From Methylohalobius sp964654415 (GTDB lineage: Bacteria; Pseudomonadota; Gammaproteobacteria; Methylococcales; Methylothermaceae), in the NCBI GenBank assembly GCA_964654415.1, contig CAZZIP010000003.1:62001-126000 (forward strand): DNA of 64,000 nucleotides. Reading direction: 5' to 3'. Each line of letters opens with the position of its first letter. Within the stretch, counting starts at the first letter, position 1. The notes beneath the pieces were generated by a model. It was not told the DNA's origin and made no database searches. It saw nothing but the letters and a program-made list of their open reading frames with translations. Shown here in pieces: positions 9,301-16,615 of this stretch. The translations under genes and the position numbers were made by a program.

Positions 9301-10497
9301 ATGCGCATCGGAACTGCCCTGACCAAGAGCGCCACCAAGGCGATGCTTTTGGGATCGGGGGAATTAGGCAAAGAGGTAGCCATTTGTCTGGCGCGTTACG
9401 GAATCGAAGTGATCGCCGTAGATCGCTACGAGAACGCACCCGCCCAGCAGGTGGCACCGATCAAACACGTCATCGACATGACCGACGGTCGCCAGGTCAA
9501 AGCCATAGTGGAGCGCGAGCGTCCGGACTTCATCGTGCCGGAAATCGAGGCGATCGCCACCGATGTCTTGATTGAGATAGAACAAGAGGGGCTCGCCAAA
9601 GTGGTGCCGTGCGCCAAGGCAGTCAAGTTGACTATGGACCGCGAGGGGATCAGACGGCTGGCGGCCGAAACCTTGGGGCTACCGACTTCGCGCTATGCGT
9701 TTGCCGGTTCTCTGGACGAGCTGATCGCCGCTGCCGATCAGGTTGGTTATCCCTGTTTCGTCAAGCCGACCATGTCTTCTTCCGGCAAGGGTCAGTCCCA
9801 GGTCAGTTGTCGGGAAGAACTGGCTGCGGCTTGGGACAAGGCTAGGGTAGGGGGGAGAGTGGCCACTCAACGGGTGATCGTGGAGGCTAAAGTGGATTTT
9901 GAATTCGAGATCACCTTGCTTACCGTGCGCGCGCTGGATGACGGTGGGAGCTTTAAGACCTATTTTTGTCAGCCCATTGGCCACCGCCAAGAAGCAGGCG
10001 ACTACGTGGAAAGCTGGCAGCCCCAGCCGATGACGGAACAGGCGCTGGTTGAGGCCCACAGGATCGCCCGGGCTGTGGTCGAGGCGCTCGGCGGGCAGGG
10101 ATTGTTTGGGGTAGAGCTGTTCGTCCAAGGGGACAAGGTCTGGTTCAGCGAGGTCAGTCCCAGGCCCCACGATACCGGTATGGTGACCATGGTCAGCCAA
10201 CGCTTGAGCGAATTCGAACTGCACGTACGCGCTTTTTTGGGCCTGCCCGTAGACACTTGCCTGGTGCGCCCAGCAGCGAGCGCGGTCATCTACGGCGGCG
10301 TGGAAGGGGCGGGGCTAGCGTACGAGGGGGTAGATGAGGCGCTTAAAGTTCCAGAGAGTCAGGTTCGCTTGTTTGCTAAGCCGTTTGCTTTCGTTAGGCG
10401 GCGGATGGGGGTAGCCCTAGCCAGCGCAGAGAATATAGGACAAGCGCGGGAGCGGGCCCGGGAGTGTGCGGGAAAAATCCAGCCCAAATTGGGCTAA
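9301..10497 (+). CDS. purT: Formate-dependent phosphoribosylglycinamide formyltransferase
   Basis: ATP-grasp enzyme that makes formyl-GAR from GAR, formate and ATP in purine synthesis. The 398 residues match the family length. The N-terminal nucleotide-sensing motif LLGSGELGKEVAI, the ATP-grasp lysine segment PCFVKPTMSSSGKGQS and the SEVSPRPHDTGMVT block are all present. AGGAGG lies a few bases before the ATG, the strongest ribosome-binding site in this region. A 15-bp palindrome (AGCCCAA-A-TTGGGCT) overlaps the stop codon. Use of formate would suit a one-carbon metabolism, but purT is widespread. Confidence 0.96.
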   Translation: MRIGTALTKSATKAMLLGSGELGKEVAICLARYGIEVIAVDRYENAPAQQVAPIKHVIDMTDGRQVKAIVERERPDFIVPEIEAIATDVLIEIEQEGLAKVVPCAKAVKLTMDREGIRRLAAETLGLPTSRYAFAGSLDELIAAADQVGYPCFVKPTMSSSGKGQSQVSCREELAAAWDKARVGGRVATQRVIVEAKVDFEFEITLLTVRALDDGGSFKTYFCQPIGHRQEAGDYVESWQPQPMTEQALVEAHRIARAVVEALGGQGLFGVELFVQGDKVWFSEVSPRPHDTGMVTMVSQRLSEFELHVRAFLGLPVDTCLVRPAASAVIYGGVEGAGLAYEGVDEALKVPESQVRLFAKPFAFVRRRMGVALASAENIGQARERARECAGKIQPKLG

Positions 10498-10536
10498 ACT
10501 TGAAATGACCGTAACACTGCTCCAAGGGAGGAAATT

Positions 10537-11106
10537 ATGCATTGGCGTTGGCTATGCTTAGCGACAACTTGGATGGTTTTGCCTGCGGCAGCCGATATTT
10601 ATAAATACGTAGACGAGAACGGCCAAGTGTACTATACCGACAAGCCTAAGCATGCAGGTTACCGGCTGCTGATCCGAACCCCTAGCGCTTCCTTCGACCG
10701 CGGGTTCGTGCCGTCCTGGCACCAGAAAACCAAGCTTACTCCGGTGATCGACGAGGTCGCCCAGAAATATCGCCTCGATCCCAAGCTGCTACACGCGGTT
10801 ATCCGCGCCGAATCGGCGTACAATCCTCATGCCGTCTCGCCCAAAGGGGCGGTCGGATTGATGCAGCTGATGCCTGAGACCGCCGCCCGCTATGGCATTT
10901 ATGATCGCTATGATCCGTTCAAGAACCTGGAAGCCGGCGCGCGCTACCTACGCGATCTGCTTTTGACTTTTGGCGACATTCGCTTAGCAGTGGCGGCGTA
11001 TAATGCTGGAGAGGGGGCAGTGCGCAAATATGGCAATAGAATCCCACCGTACTTCGAGACGCGCGAATATGTCGCCCGCGTGTTGAAATTCTACGAAAGC
11101 TTATGA
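10537..11106 (+). CDS. Secreted lytic transglycosylase, DUF4124 plus SLT domain
   Basis: A 189-residue exported protein: signal peptide ending about residue 20 (LPAAADIYKY), an N-terminal DUF4124 segment (IYKYVDENGQVYYTDKPK), then a compact SLT/Slt70-type muramidase domain with the catalytic glutamate in IRAESAYNPHAVSPKGAVGLMQLMPETAARYG and the YNAGEGAVRKYG block. It should cleave peptidoglycan glycan strands in the periplasm. An AGGGAGG site precedes the ATG. Its stop overlaps the HDOD start by 4 bp, so the next two genes are translationally coupled to it. Confidence 0.9.
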   Translation: MHWRWLCLATTWMVLPAAADIYKYVDENGQVYYTDKPKHAGYRLLIRTPSASFDRGFVPSWHQKTKLTPVIDEVAQKYRLDPKLLHAVIRAESAYNPHAVSPKGAVGLMQLMPETAARYGIYDRYDPFKNLEAGARYLRDLLLTFGDIRLAVAAYNAGEGAVRKYGNRIPPYFETREYVARVLKFYESL

Positions 11107-11957
11107 GCAAATACGCTTCTCCCGCCGAGCTTTTGGAAAGTGAACGCGACCTTGTGTCTCTTCCAGACGTCGTCTTGCGGCTTCAGGAAGCCGTCGATGA
11201 CCCACGCAGTACGGCCGAGACCATAGGTTCCATCGTCGCCTGCGACCCTGCGCTGACGGCGCGTTTGCTGCGGCTGGCCAACAGCCCCATCTACGGCTTC
11301 GGCGGGCGGATCGATACGGTCTCGCGCGCGGTTACCTTGGTGGGGATGGAGCCGTTGTACCATCTGGCACTGGCTACCAGCGCCGTGAGCACTTTCCGTA
11401 ACCTCCCCGTCCAGTTGATTGACATGGACGAATTTTGGGTGCAGAGTACTTATTGCGCGGTAGTGGCTCGCCTGTTTGCCAAGGAAGTCAAGGTGTTGTA
11501 TCCAGAGCGTCTGTTTGTGGCCGGCCTTCTGCATGCTATCGGAGCGCTGCTCATCTACCTCAAATGCCCGGATGAAGCCCGCGAGATCCTGTTGGCAAGC
11601 CAGGGACAACGGCGATTGGTGCCGCTGTTGGAGAAAGATCTTTTGGGGTTCACCTACGCCGATGTGGGGGCGGAAATCGCCAGGCAATGGAACATGCCGG
11701 CGTGGCTTTGTGAAGCCATCGCGTGTCATCTCGCCCCGGAAACGGCCAACCGTTATCCACTCGAGACCGCCTTGCTGCACCTGGCGGACCGCTTGACCGA
11801 CGTTTTGGTTCAAGGGGATGCCGTAGAAGACGTCTTGGCCGAAATTCCAGAAGAGACAAAAGCCTTATGCCGGTTACGGGAAGGGCAGATTTTTGGGGTG
11901 ATGGGCGAAGTGTACTTCGAATTCACTGAAGTCGCCAAGCTGCTCTTGTCGGTATGA
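11103..11957 (+). CDS. HDOD-domain protein
   Basis: A 284-residue cytosolic protein dominated by an HDOD domain: LPDVVLRLQEAVDDP, DPALTARLLRLANSPIYG, ISRAV-like DTVSRAVTLVGMEPLYHLALA, and a later helical part (YADVGAEIARQWNMPAWLCEAIACHL). HDOD proteins are catalytically degenerate relatives of HD-GYP phosphodiesterases and usually act in signalling. It is sandwiched, with ATGA overlaps on both sides, between a transglycosylase and a trypsin-like protease. Confidence 0.85.
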   Translation: MSKYASPAELLESERDLVSLPDVVLRLQEAVDDPRSTAETIGSIVACDPALTARLLRLANSPIYGFGGRIDTVSRAVTLVGMEPLYHLALATSAVSTFRNLPVQLIDMDEFWVQSTYCAVVARLFAKEVKVLYPERLFVAGLLHAIGALLIYLKCPDEAREILLASQGQRRLVPLLEKDLLGFTYADVGAEIARQWNMPAWLCEAIACHLAPETANRYPLETALLHLADRLTDVLVQGDAVEDVLAEIPEETKALCRLREGQIFGVMGEVYFEFTEVAKLLLSV

Positions 11958-12727
11958 AAGCGCTGCGTTTGCGCTGGCTGTTCTTTTCCCTGCTCGTCGT
12001 TTGGACCGGAGTTGGGAGTGGAGGCCTGCCAGAGACGGTAGCGCAAGTCAAACCTAGCATCCTGGCGATCGGAACTTTTCAGCGCACGCGCTCGCCACCG
12101 GCGGTGTTTCGCGGCACCGGATTTGCCGTCGCCGACGGCCGCCACGTGCTGACCTGTGCCCACGTTCTACCGGCTTCGTTGGACGAGGAAAGATCCGAAA
12201 TCCTTTCAGTGTTTTTCCGCTCGCAGGGCAAGGATCGCCTGCGCCGGGCCAAAGTCGTCGTCACCGACCCGGCCCACGATCTGGCGCTCCTTAAAATTTC
12301 AGGCGATCCATTGCCGGCTTTAACACTGGGAGATTCCGACCAGGTGCGGGAAGGGGAAACTTACGCGTTTACCGGCTATCCGATCGGCATGGTGTTGGGT
12401 TTGTATCCAGTCACCCACCTGGCTCTGCTTGCCAGCATCACGCCGATCGCCATCCCAGCGCTGCGCGCAGATACATTAGACCTTAAGTTGCTTTCGCGCC
12501 TTAATCAGCCTTATCCAGTGTTCCAGCTGGATGCCACCGCTTATCCCGGAAACAGCGGCAGTCCCTTGTATCATCCCGAGACCGGCGTGGTCGTCGGCAT
12601 CCTCAACAAGGTGTTCGTCCAAGAAAGCAAGGAAAGCCTCTTGTCCAATCCGAGCGGGATCAGCTATGCGATCCCGATCGAACATGCGCAAAAATTATTG
12701 GAGAAAAATCGGCTCGCGTCTGAATGA
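11954..12727 (+). CDS. Exported trypsin-like serine protease without PDZ domain
   Basis: 257 residues. An N-terminal hydrophobic stretch (about 7-24) suggests export. The S1C-type triad is intact: His70 in LTCAHVLP, Asp109 in DPAHDLALLK and Ser201 in YPGNSGSPLY. After the protease domain there is only IEHAQKLLEKNRLASE, so no PDZ domain, unlike DegP. It starts 4 bp before the HDOD stop and is the last gene of the three-gene unit. Substrate unknown; envelope quality control or processing of an exported partner are possible. Confidence 0.85.
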   Translation: MKALRLRWLFFSLLVVWTGVGSGGLPETVAQVKPSILAIGTFQRTRSPPAVFRGTGFAVADGRHVLTCAHVLPASLDEERSEILSVFFRSQGKDRLRRAKVVVTDPAHDLALLKISGDPLPALTLGDSDQVREGETYAFTGYPIGMVLGLYPVTHLALLASITPIAIPALRADTLDLKLLSRLNQPYPVFQLDATAYPGNSGSPLYHPETGVVVGILNKVFVQESKESLLSNPSGISYAIPIEHAQKLLEKNRLASE

Positions 12728-12850
12728 GCTGTCAGAATTTTTTACAGCTCTTCATAAGCAAGAATTTAATCAATTGATTGGAAAAGAGATTTGTTTTTAG
12801 CATGAAAATTGCTGGTTAATTTAAGGTAAAAAATAATCGGGAGACAGGAT

Positions 12851-13318
12851 ATGAGTGAAAACCCGGAAAAACGAATCGATCCCAAAGACCAGCTGGGGAT
12901 TTCCCGGCGCCGCCTGGTCAAATCGGCGCTGGTGGCAGCTCCGGTGGTTTTGACCTTGCGCAGCGGGGCGGCATTGGCCAATGCCAGCGCTTATCAGTGC
13001 ATCCAGCGCGATCAGGCTCGCGCTGATGCGGGGGCAAATCCATTGCGGACTCCAGACGAGCCCTCAGATGATTGGGAGCGCCGCACTGTCAATGTGAAAA
13101 GACTTAAAAATGATCAAGATAACGGATTTTGGGTGTACGAGGACCCTGACTCAGGCAACTGGTTTACTGAAGAGGGTGAGCTAGTTGACCAGCAGGTTGG
13201 TGATGGTCAAGGCGAAATCCTGGTCCTCGTCGACAATATGGGGCACATCACCGGTTACGGCAAAATAGGTTCAGGTGGCCCGATTACTGGTTCCTGTTGG
13301 GCTTCTTTTGATCCTTAA
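12851..13318 (+). CDS. Tat-type exported protein heading an HPr-rel-A cluster
   Basis: 155 residues. The N-terminus has a twin-arginine-like stretch, SRRRLVKSALVAAPVVLTL (about 18-36), ending in an ALA cleavage site near residue 43, then NASAYQC. The mature part is small, acidic and without recognisable domains; Cys50 and the cysteine in SCWASFDP near the C-terminus could pair. GGGAG and AGGA precede the ATG. The next gene begins directly at its stop, so it belongs to the PqqD-like/kinase/nucleotidyltransferase operon, and I infer that it is the exported product or target of that system. No function is established. Confidence 0.65.
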   Translation: MSENPEKRIDPKDQLGISRRRLVKSALVAAPVVLTLRSGAALANASAYQCIQRDQARADAGANPLRTPDEPSDDWERRTVNVKRLKNDQDNGFWVYEDPDSGNWFTEEGELVDQQVGDGQGEILVLVDNMGHITGYGKIGSGGPITGSCWASFDP

Positions 13319-13591
13319 GTGGGAAAAAAACGCTGGCAGGTTTACCAAAAGTCGCGTTTGCTCTGGGAAAAATGGCCGAATGAGGCGGTGGTTTTCAACG
13401 AGCTTTCCGGCAAGACCCATTATCTAAACGCGACCGCCATGGCGATTTTGGAGAGGCTAGAACAGGGACCGTACTCGGCCGAAAGCCTCGCCGAGCGGCT
13501 TTATGCGGAGGCAGCTTCAGTATTTTTGCCCCAAGTCGAACAGGCTCTGGCCGAATTCGAGCAGCTGGGATTGATCGAGCTGGTGGAGTGA
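13319..13591 (+). CDS. PqqD-like protein of the HPr-rel-A system
   Basis: 90 residues starting at a GTG immediately after the upstream TAA, with no independent ribosome-binding site, so translation is probably coupled. The pattern VVFNELSGKTHYLNATAMAILERLEQGPYSAESLAERLY and an acidic C-terminal helix matches the PqqD fold, which elsewhere chaperones a peptide substrate to a modifying enzyme. NCBI families describe this as the HPr-rel-A system PqqD family protein. It overlaps the kinase gene by 4 bp. Confidence 0.8.
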   Translation: MGKKRWQVYQKSRLLWEKWPNEAVVFNELSGKTHYLNATAMAILERLEQGPYSAESLAERLYAEAASVFLPQVEQALAEFEQLGLIELVE

Positions 13592-14496
13592 AGGTCTGCG
13601 AATTGCCGGCTGCCGAGCTGAAGTCGAGCCTGTGTTCGCCCCGGGGAGTCGTGGTCGCCATGGGCACTTTCCGGGTGCGGGTGCGTACCCGTATTGGATC
13701 GTTTGCTTCTTTCCTCGAGCAGCTGTACGCCGATTTTCCCGTGTTGCCGCCTGACAGCTTGGCCGATTTCCGAATCTCACTGCGGCGTCCCCGAACGCTG
13801 CGCCGTTTCCTCCGTCCCCAGGTGCTGTTTGAGCACGACGGGCAGAAGTTGTTCGAGCCTTTTCCGCTTTCTCATGCTCCGCCTCTGTTCGAATGGGGCC
13901 TTAACTGGTGCATCGCTACCTCGGCCCATCAGTACTTGCTGCTCCATGCGGCGGTGCTGGAACGTGGCGGCAGAGCCTTGATCCTGCCGGCTTTGCCTGG
14001 GCTTGGCAAGAGCACCCTGTGCGCGGCGCTGATGCTTTCAGGCTGGCGGCTGTTTTCGGACGAATTCGGCCTGGTGCGCGCCGATGGCGACCTGGACCCC
14101 TTGCCGCGGCCTATTCCGCTCAAAAACCGTTCGATCGCAATCATCCGGGAATTCTCTTGCCAAGCGATACTGGGGCCTGAGTTTCCAAAGACCCGCAAAG
14201 GCACCGTTGCCCATCTCAAACCCAGCGCCGAAAGCTGCGAGCGTGCGGCAGAACCCGCCACCCCAGCTTGGATCGTCTTTCCTCGCTTTTGTGAAGGCGC
14301 CCGGGCCGAACTTACGCCGGTTTCTCCCGCCTATGCCTTCCTCAAGCTAGCCACCAACGCCTTCAACTATGAGATCCTGGGCGGTGAAGGTTTTCTCCGC
14401 GTTGGCCGCTTGATCCGCCACTGCCGGCATTATAATTTCGTCTATGGACGTCTGAGTGAGGCCTTGGACATTCTTAACTCTCTTGCGGGCCAATGA
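13588..14496 (+). CDS. HprK-related kinase A
   Basis: 302 residues. The core resembles HPr kinase/phosphorylase: LLLHAAVLERGGRALILPALPGLGKSTLCAAL has the P-loop at about 137-144, and LFSDEFGLV (156-164) is in the place of the acidic base segment. No HPr or PTS gene is nearby, so the substrate is unlikely to be HPr. Placement between a PqqD-like chaperone and a nucleotidyltransferase suggests modification of a peptide or small exported protein, perhaps the Tat-type product upstream. That is inference only. Confidence 0.85.
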   Translation: MKVCELPAAELKSSLCSPRGVVVAMGTFRVRVRTRIGSFASFLEQLYADFPVLPPDSLADFRISLRRPRTLRRFLRPQVLFEHDGQKLFEPFPLSHAPPLFEWGLNWCIATSAHQYLLLHAAVLERGGRALILPALPGLGKSTLCAALMLSGWRLFSDEFGLVRADGDLDPLPRPIPLKNRSIAIIREFSCQAILGPEFPKTRKGTVAHLKPSAESCERAAEPATPAWIVFPRFCEGARAELTPVSPAYAFLKLATNAFNYEILGGEGFLRVGRLIRHCRHYNFVYGRLSEALDILNSLAGQ

Positions 14497-15548
14497 GCCG
14501 ACCGCAAATGTTGGCCGAGGTATTGCGTAATCCTGCGCTCGTTCTGGAGTTCGGGGAGCAGGACTTTGAACGGCTGCTGGTGCTCGCCGATCTGGCCAGG
14601 CTGACCGCTGCCCTCGGCCATCGGATCGAACAGGCTGGATTGTGGGGAGATATTCCGGAAAAAGTGCGCGATCGCTTCCAGGCTAGCTATCGTCTCGCCG
14701 ATTTCCGCAATCGCCTGCTCCGGTGGGAGATGGAGTGTCTGGAACGGATACTCAGAAAGGCGGAATTTGAAGTCGTCGTTCTAAAAGGCGGGGCTTATTT
14801 GCTGTTGAGGCTGCCCTGGGCCGGGAGGCGGCTGCCGGCAGATCTGGATGTGCTGGTGGCGCGCGAGCATTTGCCAGCGATGGAATCTTTGCTGTTGGCT
14901 GAAGGTTTCGAGCCGGTCAAGTTGCATCCTTACGACCAGCGCTATTACCGGGAATGGATGCACGAACTTCCCCCGCTGCGTCATCCCGAGCGCGGGTTTG
15001 AAGTGGACATACACCACGCCTTGCTTCCCGTGACTGCAAGGCTCCATGCCGACCCGAAGTTGTTGTGGTCGGCGGCCAGGGCGATCCCCGGCAGCCGCTT
15101 TAAGGTGCTCGGGCCAGAAGACATGATCCTCCACGCCGTGGTCCACTTGTTTTACGACTCGGACCTCAACAACCGCCTACGCGATCTGGTCGATATCGAC
15201 GAACTCTTGCGCCATTTCAGCGCCGGGCAGGTGGATTTCTGGCAAGACCTGATCACGCGCGCTAGGTCTTATGGGTTGGAAAAGCCGTTGGCCCATGCGC
15301 TGCATTATAGCCACTGGTTTCTGAGTACTCCTGTCCCCGAAGAGTTGAGATTGCAAGCGATCAGCCGAAGTTCGCGGAAATGGATGGACTTCTTGGTCGT
15401 CCGGTCGCTTTTTCCACAGCTTCCTGGTCATTCCAGTCGCATCGCCGCCATTGCCCGTTGGTTGCTGTACCTGCGTTCCCATTATCTGCGCATGCCGCTT
15501 AAGCTGTTGCTGCCGCATTTGCTTTACAAGGCGGCAAGGTGGGTTTGA
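14493..15548 (+). CDS. Nucleotidyltransferase-family protein of the HPr-rel-A system
   Basis: 351 residues of the uncharacterised nucleotidyltransferase (NTP_transf_5-like) family. VVLKGGAYLLLRL (about 95-107) followed by RLPADLDVLVAREHL (113-127) gives the KG and DxD elements of a minimal nucleotidyltransferase fold; VDIHHALLP lies downstream. The family is regularly found beside HprK-related kinases. It overlaps the kinase stop by 4 bp and ends the operon. Confidence 0.82.
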   Translation: MSRPQMLAEVLRNPALVLEFGEQDFERLLVLADLARLTAALGHRIEQAGLWGDIPEKVRDRFQASYRLADFRNRLLRWEMECLERILRKAEFEVVVLKGGAYLLLRLPWAGRRLPADLDVLVAREHLPAMESLLLAEGFEPVKLHPYDQRYYREWMHELPPLRHPERGFEVDIHHALLPVTARLHADPKLLWSAARAIPGSRFKVLGPEDMILHAVVHLFYDSDLNNRLRDLVDIDELLRHFSAGQVDFWQDLITRARSYGLEKPLAHALHYSHWFLSTPVPEELRLQAISRSSRKWMDFLVVRSLFPQLPGHSSRIAAIARWLLYLRSHYLRMPLKLLLPHLLYKAARWV

Positions 15549-15635
15549 AGGCTTTTTAGGGATTAACCCCGGGAAGTTAAGCGTTTTTAACCGCCTGTGC
15601 TATCTTAAGAAAATAGAAAGGATGGCGCTGGTAAA

Positions 15636-16607
15636 GTGAGTTTAGAGCTTTCACGACGCACAAGGATTTTCCTCTGGGTGCTTTTGAGCGCAAGCACTTT
15701 GTTCGGCTGTCGTCCAAACCCACCCTTGACGTTAGCCTATTGTCCCTTCTCTGGCTATGCTCCGGCGTATTTGGCCGAAAGTTTGGAGCTTTGGCCTTTA
15801 GAGCGAATTAAGAGTTACCGCACCGCCAACGCGGTGCAGTCGGCTGAGCTTTTGCGCTCTGGTCAGGTGGATGCGGCTTTGCTCACTTTGGATGAAACCT
15901 TGCGTTTGGTCAGCGCCGGAGTTAGGTTGCGCGTGGCGCTCATCGTAGACCAGTCGCTCGGGGCAGACGTGATGCTCGCGCGGCAGCCGATCTCTGAACT
16001 GGCTAAGTTGCGCGGCCAACGCCTAGGCTACGAAGGCGGAGCGGTCGGGGAATTGCTCGCATACGCCGTATTAGATAAAGCGGGGTTGAAGCAAGACGAG
16101 ATCCAGCGAGTAACAGTTGACTTTAACCGGCACGAAGCGGCTTGGCAGCAAGGTGAAGTGGACTTTTTGATTACTTTCTACCCGGTTTCAACACGCTTGT
16201 GTAGAAAAGGGGCGACGGTCGTCTTTGACAGCCGCCAAACCCCAGGTCTAATTTTGGACGTGTTGGCCGTGCGCGAGCAAAGCCTGGGTGCTAAAAAAGC
16301 CGCACTTTCGGCTTTGCTCCACGGCTGGTTTTTAGCGCTTGAGCGCATACAGCGATATGAGGGAGATACTCATTGGCGGCTGGCGCAGTGGTTAGAGTTG
16401 CCACCCGCGGAAGTCTATGCCGGATTTGACGGCTTGGACCTGTTCGATGCCGCTGAAAATCGCGCCTGGCTGCGCGCGAGAGCGGGCAAAGCGCTTTTTG
16501 ATGAAAAAGCCTCTGAGCTGGCGGCTTGGATGGCGCAGCGCGGCCTGCTGGCAAAAGAGATAAAGCCCAAACTCGCCTTCGCTGATCTGCTCCCAGATCC
16601 TAGGTAG
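15636..16607 (+). CDS. Solute-binding lipoprotein, SsuA/NMT1-like
   Basis: 323 residues starting at a GTG. A lipobox LFGC puts the lipidated cysteine at about residue 25, so the protein should be membrane-tethered in the periplasm. The body resembles ABC substrate-binding proteins for nitrate, sulfonate or hydroxymethylpyrimidine: SGYAPAYLAESLELW, SAELLRSGQVDAALLTLDETL, LRGQRLGYEGGAVGELLAY. No ABC permease or ATPase is adjacent. Instead it lies 8 bp before a membrane c-di-GMP enzyme that has its own binding domain, so I infer a sensory rather than transport role. Confidence 0.75.
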   Translation: MSLELSRRTRIFLWVLLSASTLFGCRPNPPLTLAYCPFSGYAPAYLAESLELWPLERIKSYRTANAVQSAELLRSGQVDAALLTLDETLRLVSAGVRLRVALIVDQSLGADVMLARQPISELAKLRGQRLGYEGGAVGELLAYAVLDKAGLKQDEIQRVTVDFNRHEAAWQQGEVDFLITFYPVSTRLCRKGATVVFDSRQTPGLILDVLAVREQSLGAKKAALSALLHGWFLALERIQRYEGDTHWRLAQWLELPPAEVYAGFDGLDLFDAAENRAWLRARAGKALFDEKASELAAWMAQRGLLAKEIKPKLAFADLLPDPR

Positions 16608-16615
16608 GAACATCG

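Noticed and set aside
9679..10224. Antisense open frame in purT
   Set aside because: Shadow of a high-GC coding region; purT is intact on the other strand.
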